Assembly (NCBI GenBank): GCA_964573725.1
Contig: CAZNLJ010000017.1
Location: 1 to 64,000, forward strand
Direction: 5' to 3'
Length of the DNA stretch: 64,000 bases
Source: UBA6168 sp964573725
GTDB taxonomy: Bacteria; Bacteroidota; Bacteroidia; Chitinophagales; Saprospiraceae
How positions within the stretch are numbered: the stretch's first letter is position 1; the number at the start of each line of letters is the position of its first letter. The position numbers and the translations under genes were made by a program. Positions 1 to 7,716 of the stretch are shown piece by piece. The notes below the pieces were generated by a model, which ran no database searches, was not told where the DNA came from, and saw only the letters and a list, made by a program, of their open reading frames with translations.

Positions 1-420
1 AGCCGTACGTCCCGTCAACAACCGTTTACCAAACCTTCGCGATTTAGTAAACGTATGTCCCGCCAGAATGCCCGATCCAACGGATTTCCCGCTCGGGATA
101 GCAGCCGGTTACCAAACCTTTGGGATCTGGTAGCCGTACGTCCCGTCAACAACCGTTTACCAAACCTTCGCGATTTAGTAAACGTATGTCCCGCCAGAAT
201 GCCCGATCCAACGGATTTCCCGCTCGGGATAGCAGCCGGTTACCAAACCTTTGGGATCTGGTAGCCGTACGTCCCGTCAACAACCGTTTACCAAACCTTC
301 GCGATTTAGTAAACGTACGTCCCGTCAGAATTCCCGATCCAACGGATTTCCCGCTCGGGGTAGCAGCCGGTTGCTTAAGCTTTGCGATTTGGTGAACGTA
401 CGTCCCGTCAGGAGAGGGAA
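1..420. repeat. 131-bp tandem repeat made of paired hairpins
   Basis: Copies begin at 1, 132 and 263. The first two are almost identical and the third decays toward 420. Each unit holds two related motifs of about 40 bp beginning ACCAAACC, at 28 and 111 and then every 131 bp, so spacing alternates 83 and 48 bp. Each motif can fold: 23-35 with 41-53, and 106-118 with 124-136, each with 13-nt arms, two or three imperfect pairs and a 5-nt loop. The unit length is not a multiple of three and the open frames crossing it change between copies, so I do not call a gene. The array probably continues left of the window. No function is assigned. Confidence 0.85.
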
Positions 421-541
421 TCGGCGGTTATGCGAGGATAGCCCCCGCAGCCCCATTCGGATAGCGGAGGAGGCGAGACGCTATATCCGGCAGGCATGAG
501 CTTTCGGCGACGGCTATAGATTCGACCTCGTGCTTTCCCGG

Positions 542-1273
542 TCAGGGGTAGGTAAGGAGAACCAGGTACTCCACGTTCCGCCGCTCCGTCGCCGTCACCG
601 TTGTTTCCGTATGTCCCGATACCTGGAAACCGTGGTCGCGTGCACAACGGAGGACATTCTCCAGGGCTTCCTCCCGCAGTTGCCGGTCTTTGACGATTCC
701 GCCCTTGAAGGCTGTCCGACGCCCCATCTCAAATTGCGGTTTCACCAGCCAGACGGCGGTGCCACCCCGCCGGAGCAAAGGAGGGAACGCGGGTATGACC
801 ATGGTGAGGGAAATGAAAGAGAGGTCCGAGACGACCATATCGACAGGCCGGTCGCCGATACCGGACAAGGACAGGTTTCGGATATCCGTCCGCTCCAGGC
901 ACACGACCCGCGGGTCGCTGCGAAGGGAAGCCGCCAGCTGGTCGCTGCCGACGTCCACGGCATATACCTTGGAAGCCCCATGCCGCAAGGCACAGTCGGT
1001 GAAGCCCCCTGTGGAGGCACCGGCGTCGAGGATGGTCTTACCTTCCAGCACCAGGTCGAAATGCCGGATGGCCTGTTCCAGTTTCAACCCGCCCCGGCTG
1101 ACAAATCCGATGGGATCCCCTTGCACCACCACCGCCTGCCCGTCCTGTACCGGCATCGAGGCCTTGCGGACCGGCTGGCCGTCGCACCACACCTTGCCGG
1201 CGGCAATCGCCCCCTGCGCCCGCTGCCGGGAATCGAAATACCCTTGCTGAACCAACCAGGCATCTATGCGCAT
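542..1273 (-). CDS. tlyA: TlyA-family rRNA 2'-O-methyltransferase
   Basis: The 243-residue product is predicted to methylate ribose hydroxyls of rRNA cytidines using S-adenosylmethionine. Residues 1 to about 60 form an S4 RNA-binding domain beginning MRIDAWLVQQGYF. A Rossmann FtsJ-like methyltransferase domain follows, with SAM loop ILDAGASTGGFTDCAL and a later VSDLSF strand. The frame stays open to 1597, but the family's normal N-terminus starts at MRIDAWL, so I start at 1273. A promoter lies 40 bp upstream and diverges from aconitase. The family is also annotated as hemolysin A. Length and domain order are normal. Confidence 0.92.
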   Translation of the reverse strand: MRIDAWLVQQGYFDSRQRAQGAIAAGKVWCDGQPVRKASMPVQDGQAVVVQGDPIGFVSRGGLKLEQAIRHFDLVLEGKTILDAGASTGGFTDCALRHGASKVYAVDVGSDQLAASLRSDPRVVCLERTDIRNLSLSGIGDRPVDMVVSDLSFISLTMVIPAFPPLLRRGGTAVWLVKPQFEMGRRTAFKGGIVKDRQLREEALENVLRCARDHGFQVSGHTETTVTATERRNVEYLVLLTYP

Positions 1274-1312
1274 ACCACCGGATTTTTTATGTTTTCCTTG
1301 TCCATACGAAGG

Positions 1313-1339
1313 CAAAGATAAGGCGGTTCCTTGTCCCAA
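1313..1339 (-). promoter_or_regulatory. Bacteroidota-type promoter for tlyA
   Basis: On the minus strand a TTG (1339-1337) is followed after 16 bp by TATCTTTG (1320-1313), an exact TAnnTTTG -7 box. It lies 40 bp upstream of the tlyA start. The same arrangement and spacing recurs before lpxD. Confidence 0.65.
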
Positions 1340-1447
1340 GCCGCCATCCGCAAGCATCGGCCTATCCCCTGTATCCGACCCGGCATCCAACCGACCGAAT
1401 ATTGTCCCGCCCCACCAAAATCCATCCTCCCATCCGCATAAATCACT

Positions 1448-1455
1448 TACTTTTG
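1448..1455 (+). promoter_or_regulatory. Candidate -7 box for aconitase
   Basis: TACTTTTG matches TAnnTTTG exactly on the plus strand, about 135 bp before the aconitase ATG. No clear -33 TTTG lies at the usual distance. Confidence 0.45.
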
Positions 1456-1590
1456 TGCCCCGATAACAAGCACTTTGCCGAAATCCGGCCGTCAACCGAC
1501 GGGGTACCGCCCGCCGGTCGGCCACACCCCGCCGCCAAACCCGGCCAACACGATGGACACGAACGTTTTCAAATAATAAAATCTTGCAAT

Positions 1591-3873
1591 ATGGCATTCG
1601 ATCTCGATCTCGTCAAACAAGTCTATGCGGAACTTCCAGGGAAAGTGGAAGCCGCCCGCCGGATGTTGGGGCGCCCCATGACCCTGACCGAAAAAATCCT
1701 GTACACACACCTCCACCCTGAATCGCCGTTGCAGGAATACCGGCGCGGACAGGATTATGTTTTCTTCGCACCGGATCGGGTCGCCATGCAGGATGCAACC
1801 GCCCAGATGGCCCTCCTTCAGTTCGATATGTGTGGCAGAAAAAATACGGCCGTTCCCTCCACCGTTCACTGTGACCACTTGATCCTGGCCAAGGACGGTG
1901 CAGAGGAGGACCTGCAGTCCGCACTCGACAGCAACAAGGAGGTCTACGATTTCCTTTCGTCCATCTCCAACAAATACGGTATCGGCTTCTGGAAACCGGG
2001 TGCCGGTATCATCCACCAGATCGTCCTGGAAAACTACGCCTTCCCCTGCGGCATGATGATCGGTACGGACAGCCATACCCCTAATGCGGGCGGACTCGGC
2101 ATGGTCGCCATCGGTGTCGGCGGCGCCGATGCGGTGGACGTCATGGTCGGCATGCCCTGGGAACTCAAGATGCCCAAACTTATCGGGGTGAAGCTCACCG
2201 GTCAATTGAGCGGCTGGACTTCCGCCAAGGACGTCATCCTCAAGGTGGCGGGCATCCTCACCGTCAAGGGGGGCACCGGCGCCATCGTGGAATACTTCGG
2301 GGAAGGGGCCCAATCCCTTTCCTGCACCGGTAAAGGAACCATCTGCAACATGGGAGCGGAAATCGGTGCCACCACCTCCACCTTCGGCTATGATGCCGCC
2401 ATGAGCCGCTACCTCCGGGCAACCGGCCGCGAGGGGATTGCCGACCTGGCCGACCAAATCGCCGGTCACCTCACCGGTGATCCGGAATGCTACGAACATC
2501 CGGAAAAATACTTCGACCGTGTCATCGAGATAGACCTTTCCACCTTGGAACCTCATGTCAACGGCCCTTATACCCCCGACCTGGCCTGGCCGATATCCGC
2601 TTTCGCCGCCGCTGTCCGCGAAAACGGATATCCCCAAACCCTCGAAGTCGGACTGATCGGCTCCTGCACCAACTCCAGCTACGAAGACCTCGACCGCGCC
2701 GCTTCGCTGGCCCGCCAGGCCGTGGATAAGAAACTGATGGTGAAATCGGAATTCACCGTCACCCCCGGGTCGGAACAAATCCGGTATACCGTCGCCCGGG
2801 ACGGCCAACTCGATGCCTTCGAAGCCATCGGCGGGGTCGTCCTGGCCAATGCCTGCGGCCCCTGTATCGGCCAATGGCAACGCCACCACAGCGACCCCAA
2901 CCGGAAAAATTCCATCATCACCTCCTTCAACCGGAACTTCTCCAAGCGAAACGACGGCAACCCGGCCACCCATGCCTTCGTCGCCAGCCCGGAAATCGTC
3001 ACCGCCCTTTCCATCGCCGGCGACCTGACCTTCAACCCGCTGACCGATACCCTCGTCAATCAGGACGGACAGGCCGTCCTGCTCGATCCGCCGACCGGTG
3101 TGGAACTGCCCCCCCGCGGTTTTGATGTGGAGGACCCCGGCTACCAGGCTCCCGCAGCAGACGGCAGCAGCGTAGAGGTCCAAGTGAGCCCTACCTCCAA
3201 CCGCCTCCAGCTGCTCACGCCCTTCCAGCCGATCACCAGCGACCAACTCACCGGTATGCGACTGTTGCTCAAAGCCAAAGGCAAATGTACCACCGACCAT
3301 ATCTCCATGGCCGGCCCCTGGCTCACCTACCGCGGCCATTTGGAAAATATCTCCAACAACTGCTTTATCGGAGCCATCAACTTCTTCAACGACGAAGCCA
3401 ATAAGGTGGCCCACTACGCACCGGACAACACCGACGCAACGTTCCTGGGCGTGCCGGATTCCGCCCGCCGATACAAGGCGGCCGGTATCGGTACCATCGT
3501 CTTTGGAGAGGAAAACTATGGGGAAGGCTCCAGCCGCGAACATGCCGCCATGGAACCCCGCCACCTCGGCGTCAAGGCCGTCGTCGTCAAATCCTTCGCC
3601 CGCATCCACGAGACCAACCTGAAGAAACAGGGTATGCTCGCCCTGACTTTCGTCGACCCGGCTGATTATGACAAGGTCCGGCAGGATGACCTCATCGATA
3701 TCGAAGGCTTCGATACCATGACGCCCGGCCAACCGCTCCGCGTCGTCCTGCATCACGCGGATGGCACCTCCGAGACCTTCGATGTGAAACACACTTACAA
3801 CCAAGCCCAGATCAACTGGGTACGCGCAGGCTCCGCCCTCAATAAGATTCGCGAGGAGATCGGCGCCGCCTGA
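1591..3873 (+). CDS. acn: Aconitate hydratase
   Basis: The 760-residue product is predicted to interconvert citrate and isocitrate in the TCA cycle in the cytoplasm. It has the mitochondrial-type aconitase layout. The [4Fe-4S] ligands are Cys359 in IGSCTNSS and Cys422 and Cys425 in NACGPCIGQW. The swivel-domain motif GEGSSREHAA follows near residue 650. The frame is open from 1402, but MAFDLDLVKQVY is the family-like N-terminus, so the start is 1591. It is a single-gene unit with a strong hairpin terminator right after the stop, facing the convergent GSCFA gene. Confidence 0.95.
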   Translation: MAFDLDLVKQVYAELPGKVEAARRMLGRPMTLTEKILYTHLHPESPLQEYRRGQDYVFFAPDRVAMQDATAQMALLQFDMCGRKNTAVPSTVHCDHLILAKDGAEEDLQSALDSNKEVYDFLSSISNKYGIGFWKPGAGIIHQIVLENYAFPCGMMIGTDSHTPNAGGLGMVAIGVGGADAVDVMVGMPWELKMPKLIGVKLTGQLSGWTSAKDVILKVAGILTVKGGTGAIVEYFGEGAQSLSCTGKGTICNMGAEIGATTSTFGYDAAMSRYLRATGREGIADLADQIAGHLTGDPECYEHPEKYFDRVIEIDLSTLEPHVNGPYTPDLAWPISAFAAAVRENGYPQTLEVGLIGSCTNSSYEDLDRAASLARQAVDKKLMVKSEFTVTPGSEQIRYTVARDGQLDAFEAIGGVVLANACGPCIGQWQRHHSDPNRKNSIITSFNRNFSKRNDGNPATHAFVASPEIVTALSIAGDLTFNPLTDTLVNQDGQAVLLDPPTGVELPPRGFDVEDPGYQAPAADGSSVEVQVSPTSNRLQLLTPFQPITSDQLTGMRLLLKAKGKCTTDHISMAGPWLTYRGHLENISNNCFIGAINFFNDEANKVAHYAPDNTDATFLGVPDSARRYKAAGIGTIVFGEENYGEGSSREHAAMEPRHLGVKAVVVKSFARIHETNLKKQGMLALTFVDPADYDKVRQDDLIDIEGFDTMTPGQPLRVVLHHADGTSETFDVKHTYNQAQINWVRAGSALNKIREEIGAA

Positions 3874-3898
3874 TCCGCACCCGGAAGGGGCTCCTCCA

Positions 3899-3940
3899 AA
3901 GGGCTGCATCCCGGTCTCGGCCGCGGTGCAGCCCTTCTTG
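3899..3940. terminator. Bidirectional terminator between acn and GSCFA gene
   Basis: A perfect 10-bp stem pairs AAGGGCTGCA (3899-3908) with TGCAGCCCTT (3927-3936). It is followed by a T-rich stretch on the plus strand and by TTTGG on the minus strand. It lies between two convergent genes. Confidence 0.7.
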
Positions 3941-3972
3941 TTTCGGCTGCCGGTCCGCGCCGGATTCCTCCC

Positions 3973-4956
3973 TTAGGATGCACCGGACAACCGCTGCCTT
4001 TCCTCCGAAAAATCCAGGTACGGATACGCTTCCTCCAAACGCCCCAGCTCCTCCCGTAAACCGTTCAGGAACGCCCGGTGCGAACTTGTCCCCGGGTGCA
4101 GGGGGCGATGCGCCAGGCCCGACCGGACCCGCTCCACCCGGCGGCATAGCCGCCGGGTATCCTCCCGGAAATAGGCTTGCTCGAAATACCCCCAGATGTA
4201 CGCCTGCGCCACCTCGTTCGGATGAATCATGTCCGCCGCGTAAAATCGGTAATCCCGCAGGTCGTCCATCATGAGCTCATAAGAAGGAAAATATTCCACC
4301 CCAGGCACCAGGCGGACCAATTCCGCACAAGCCGTCACCAAGGTGGATTTGCTCCGCTGGTTCTCCACCGGCCCATCGCGCAAGTGCCGGACCGGACTCA
4401 CCGTCAACACGACCCGCAAGGACGGTACTGCTGCGCGGACCGCCGACAATGCCGTTCCCAGGACTTCCAGGACTTCCGCCCCCTCCATCCGTCGCCGACC
4501 GAATTCCGCCGCCGGAAACTTGTGGCAATTCGCCACGGGCATGCCCGTCGATGTACGGACGAACACATGCGCCGTTCCCAAGGTGAGGACCAAGCGCTCA
4601 CTCTCCCGCAGGAAGGCACCGGCAGCCGAAAGGGTACGATTGATCCCCTCCAGCACCACCGCCGGATCCGGTCCGGAAAATCGTCCGTGATGCAGGAAAC
4701 TATGCCATAAATCTTGGTGGAAAACCAGCTCCTCCGCCGTGAATCGACGCCCCTCCAACAGGCGGTGCAGTTGCATCGCCATCGACAGCGGATTATAGAC
4801 GATTCCAAAGGGCTGCTGACTAACTCGGAATTTCAATGCCGCCAAGCGGGTCCCGATGTGCTCGGCAAAACAGGACCCCATACTCAGGACGGCCTGCGAA
4901 TGGTGGAAGGACAAATCGGTTTCCAACGGGGGAACCAAGGTGCGGAATGTCGTCAT
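3973..4956 (-). CDS. GSCFA domain protein
   Basis: The 327-residue protein carries the name-giving motif GSCFAEHIG at residues 27-35 and fits the GSCFA family over its full length. The family resembles SGNH/GDSL hydrolases, with GSCF as the likely nucleophile block, and is widespread in Bacteroidota; its substrate is unknown to me. A late DMIHPNEVAQAYIW segment looks like the second catalytic block, with Asp and His. There is no signal peptide, so it is probably cytoplasmic. It is last in a minus-strand run after def, 167 bp downstream of it, and may share that transcript. Confidence 0.85.
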   Translation of the reverse strand: MTTFRTLVPPLETDLSFHHSQAVLSMGSCFAEHIGTRLAALKFRVSQQPFGIVYNPLSMAMQLHRLLEGRRFTAEELVFHQDLWHSFLHHGRFSGPDPAVVLEGINRTLSAAGAFLRESERLVLTLGTAHVFVRTSTGMPVANCHKFPAAEFGRRRMEGAEVLEVLGTALSAVRAAVPSLRVVLTVSPVRHLRDGPVENQRSKSTLVTACAELVRLVPGVEYFPSYELMMDDLRDYRFYAADMIHPNEVAQAYIWGYFEQAYFREDTRRLCRRVERVRSGLAHRPLHPGTSSHRAFLNGLREELGRLEEAYPYLDFSEERQRLSGAS

Positions 4957-5123
4957 GGTCGGTCATGATGGCCATCGAACCGAACATTGGCCTGCGGAGG
5001 ACTTGCGACACCCCCTGCGCCGCAGTCGGCCGGCGTGTCGGCACCGGGGAGGATATTCCCCGGGCAGCGGATTACCTCGCCTGTCCCTTTCCGCGCATCC
5101 TCGGATGGCCGGGAAAAATACCG

Positions 5124-5696
5124 TCAACGCGGACGGGCGAATTTCATCCGGTAATCCGCACGGACCTCACCGCTCCGGATCTTGTCCAGCCTTCGGCGGA
5201 TGAGTTGCTTCTTGATCGGCTTGAGATGCTCCACGAACAATACGCCTTCGATATGGTCGTACTCGTGCTGGATGACCCTGGCGTTCAAACCGTCGAAAAC
5301 GGATTCATGCGCCACGAACTCCTCATCCAGGTACCGGATTCGGACAACCGGAGGACGGTCCACATCTCCCCGGATGTCCGGAATGCTCAGGCAGCCCTCT
5401 TCGAAAGTCCAGGGGGTTCCCGATTCCTCCACGATGCGGGCATTGATGAAAACCTGTCGGATGGGCGTATCCTTGCGCTCCGTCGACGGGCCCTCCTCCC
5501 TGCGGGGAAAGGTATCCACCACGAAAAGCCGGATGGGAAGGCCGATCTGGGGGGCGGCCAGCCCGACGCCGTCTGCGGCGGACATGGTTTCCCACATGTT
5601 CGCAATCAGCGCGGACAAATCGGGATAATCCGGCCCGATGTCCGTCGCCACCTTCTTGAGTACCGGTTGACCATATGCATAAATCGGCAAAATCAT
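5124..5696 (-). CDS. def: Peptide deformylase
   Basis: The 190-residue enzyme removes the N-formyl group from nascent proteins. All three deformylase motifs are present: GVGLAAPQIG (43-52), EGCLSIP (100-106, metal ligand Cys102) and QHEYDHIEG (143-151, ligands His144 and His148 with catalytic Glu145). Length is typical of Bacteroidota Def. It sits 103 bp downstream of ruvX in the same orientation, a plausible housekeeping operon. Confidence 0.95.
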   Translation of the reverse strand: MILPIYAYGQPVLKKVATDIGPDYPDLSALIANMWETMSAADGVGLAAPQIGLPIRLFVVDTFPRREEGPSTERKDTPIRQVFINARIVEESGTPWTFEEGCLSIPDIRGDVDRPPVVRIRYLDEEFVAHESVFDGLNARVIQHEYDHIEGVLFVEHLKPIKKQLIRRRLDKIRSGEVRADYRMKFARPR

Positions 5697-5799
5697 GTCG
5701 TTATCAGGTTTGTGTCGTGGTTTGTCGCATGGCGATGTCCCCGCTGCGAGGGCCGGATCACCCCCTCGGCCGATGCACCCGGGCCGCGCGCCGGAGGAA

Positions 5800-6219
5800 T
5801 CAGAACCTGCCGCTTTGTCGCAGGTAATCCTCCAGGATCAGGGAAGCGCTGATCTTGTCCAGCACCGACTTGTCCCGTCTTTTTTTCATGCCCGCACCCG
5901 AATGCAGGAGGATGTCCCGGGCACGCACCGAAGTGAAGGCTTCCTCCTGCAGGATGACCTCTATCTGCGGATAAGTTCGGCGCAAGGTACGCACCAATCC
6001 GGTAATATGCGGGACGAGGGCGGTCGGATTACCATCCGCATGGGTGGGATGGCCGACGACGATCTTTTCCACCGCCTCCGATTCCAGGTAACGGGACAGG
6101 AAGTCCTGCAAGGTGGCCGTAGGGATGGTTTCCAGCGGGGCTGCGATGAGTTGCAGGGGATCCGTGACGGCTATTCCGGTCCTTTTCGTTCCGTAATCGA
6201 TGGCGATGATCCTGGGCAT
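5800..6219 (-). CDS. ruvX: RuvX/YqgF-type Holliday junction resolvase-like protein
   Basis: The 139-residue protein has the RNase H-like fold signature of the YqgF family. It starts IIAIDYGTKRTGIAV with the first acidic residue Asp8, has the GHPTHADGNPT block, the QEEAFTS strand and a C-terminal DKISASLILEDYL. Members act in 16S rRNA 5'-end maturation and are annotated as putative pre-16S rRNA nucleases or junction resolvases. It lies 34 bp downstream of the DUF4833 gene and upstream of def. Confidence 0.92.
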   Translation of the reverse strand: MPRIIAIDYGTKRTGIAVTDPLQLIAAPLETIPTATLQDFLSRYLESEAVEKIVVGHPTHADGNPTALVPHITGLVRTLRRTYPQIEVILQEEAFTSVRARDILLHSGAGMKKRRDKSVLDKISASLILEDYLRQSGRF

Positions 6220-6253
6220 GTCGGTGCTGGTTATCGTTTGGCGGCGGGTGTCC

Positions 6254-6844
6254 TCAGCGGTTTAGGATCCGCTCCGCTTCCGATTGTCCGTCGGACAGGC
6301 GGAAGCCATGGAGATCCAGGTGCAGGATGGTGGGCCAGCTGCCGTCCCCTTCCGTGAATACCCAGATATGATCCAGGCGGCAGGGTTTCCCGTTGATGTC
6401 CATGACGGCTATCGGATTCCCGTCCCTGTTTTTCCGCAGGTGGATTTTCCTGTCCTCATAGGCCGTCAGGGTTACCCAGTATCCTTTGCCGGCGGTATCC
6501 TGTCGGGCTTTGTAGCCGTAGGCGAAGTTGCGTTGCAGCCAGGTCAGCTCCATGCGGTGCCCCCGGCTGGCGTACCGCAACCAGTAGGCATCCACCGGGT
6601 TGCCATGGTCGAAGTTGCCCCGGGCGTTGAGGTTGGCATCGTAAACTATGGTGTTCCGGTTGGTGTTGCGTTGGATGAAGAACAGGGACTTATCGGTCCG
6701 GGGAGGGCGGGGGAAATGGTCCGGCCGCCCATCAGGCAAGGTAACCGATGGGGAATCGGCACGCCGGGCGGACTGGCCCACCTGCGCCTGCAGGACCAAC
6801 GGTGCCGAGAGGGCCAACAGGACCAGCACTTTTTTCAGTTCCAT
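6254..6844 (-). CDS. DUF4833 protein, exported
   Basis: The 196-residue protein begins with a signal peptide (MELKKVLVLLALSAPLVLQA). The DUF4833 core follows from about residue 50, with SLFFIQRNTNRNTIVYDAN and a conserved DHIWVFTEG segment. The biochemical role is not established. Its ATG lies one base after the stop of the CDP-alcohol phosphatidyltransferase gene, so the two are almost certainly co-translated. From memory, DUF4833 genes sit in the inositol-phospholipid locus of Bacteroides; I could not verify this. Confidence 0.8.
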   Translation of the reverse strand: MELKKVLVLLALSAPLVLQAQVGQSARRADSPSVTLPDGRPDHFPRPPRTDKSLFFIQRNTNRNTIVYDANLNARGNFDHGNPVDAYWLRYASRGHRMELTWLQRNFAYGYKARQDTAGKGYWVTLTAYEDRKIHLRKNRDGNPIAVMDINGKPCRLDHIWVFTEGDGSWPTILHLDLHGFRLSDGQSEAERILNR

Positions 6845-6845
6845 A

Positions 6846-7556
6846 TCAGGTTCCTTTCTCCTCCAGTTCCTTCCGGCTGTACATCAGCCTGGCGACGGCG
6901 GTGACGTTCGTCAGCAAGGCGAGCAGCATCAACGGGAAGGTAAAGATGGAAATCGTTTCGAAAATGGGAATGGGCAGCCAGGATGCCGTAATCTTGATAT
7001 CATGGCCGAAATTCGCGGAAAACAGGCCGCAGGCAATGGCGGAGACCCCGATGAGAATAATCCGCTCGGGCCGTTGCATCAGCCCGACATCGGCCCGGGC
7101 TCCCAGGCTCTCCGCCCTCGCGCGGACATAGCTCACCATGACCGACCCGATCATGGCGATGAAGGCGAACAGGGAACTCAGGAAATAACTTTGGGCCACC
7201 AGGTACCAGCAGATGCCGAGGAACATGATCATCTCGCTGTAACGGTCCAGGACGGAATCATACAAGGCGCCGAATTGGGAACTCATTTTCCCGACCCGGG
7301 CCAAACGGCCGTCGATCATGTCGAAGAGTCCGGCGAACAACACCACCACACCGGCCAAGCCCACGAAAGAATGGTCCGTTCGGTCCCCCACCTCCCCGCC
7401 GTAAATCAGAATGGCCGCCGCCGTGATGTTGATGAGCAGCCCGAGGGTCGTGATGGTGTTGGGTCGGACCTTCCACCGGACCAGCAGGCCGATCAGCGGG
7501 CCGATCAGCCGGTACACCAAGGGTTGCCCGTATTTCTTCAAGATGTTCTCCGGCAT
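6846..7556 (-). CDS. CDP-alcohol phosphatidyltransferase
   Basis: The 236-residue integral membrane enzyme should transfer a phosphatidyl group from a CDP-lipid to a small alcohol. The family motif is complete: Asp79, Asp82-Gly83, Ala86-Arg87, Gly96, Asp100 and Asp104. Several hydrophobic helices surround it. The alcohol cannot be read from the sequence. Inositol phosphate is possible given the DUF4833 partner, and glycerophosphate or others are not excluded. The frame opens further upstream, but MPENILKKYG is the better start. It leads the minus-strand run that continues through DUF4833, ruvX and def. Confidence 0.85.
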   Translation of the reverse strand: MPENILKKYGQPLVYRLIGPLIGLLVRWKVRPNTITTLGLLINITAAAILIYGGEVGDRTDHSFVGLAGVVVLFAGLFDMIDGRLARVGKMSSQFGALYDSVLDRYSEMIMFLGICWYLVAQSYFLSSLFAFIAMIGSVMVSYVRARAESLGARADVGLMQRPERIILIGVSAIACGLFSANFGHDIKITASWLPIPIFETISIFTFPLMLLALLTNVTAVARLMYSRKELEEKGT

Positions 7557-7640
7557 GGTATAGGGAGTTTCCGTTGTATCATGGACCACCGCACCCGAAA
7601 GGCCCACCCCGCGATGGACGGCCCCAGGCACTGCCTGTCG

Positions 7641-7648
7641 TAAAGATA
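7641..7648 (-). promoter_or_regulatory. Possible -7 box for the CDP-alcohol transferase operon
   Basis: TATCTTTA on the minus strand is one base from TAnnTTTG and lies 85 bp upstream of the gene start. No -33 element is obvious. Confidence 0.3.
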
Positions 7649-7716
7649 GGAAATCGAAGCCAGACGGCCATCGGACCGGGTGGCGTGGAAGAAAGCCCCC
7701 TTGGTCGGCGACCGTT

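Larger units (their letters stand above)
1274..1590. other. Divergent intergenic region tlyA/acn
   Basis: These 317 bp separate two divergent genes and hold a promoter candidate for each. I see no RNA gene and no convincing small coding frame. Confidence 0.6.

Noticed and set aside
55..499. Open frames across the 131-bp repeat
   Set aside because: The unit length is not a multiple of three, the frames differ between copies and the products have no known domain.
1492..3909. 805-codon minus-strand frame opposite aconitase
   Set aside because: The plus-strand product is a complete aconitase with all iron-sulfur cysteines; the antisense product has no domain.
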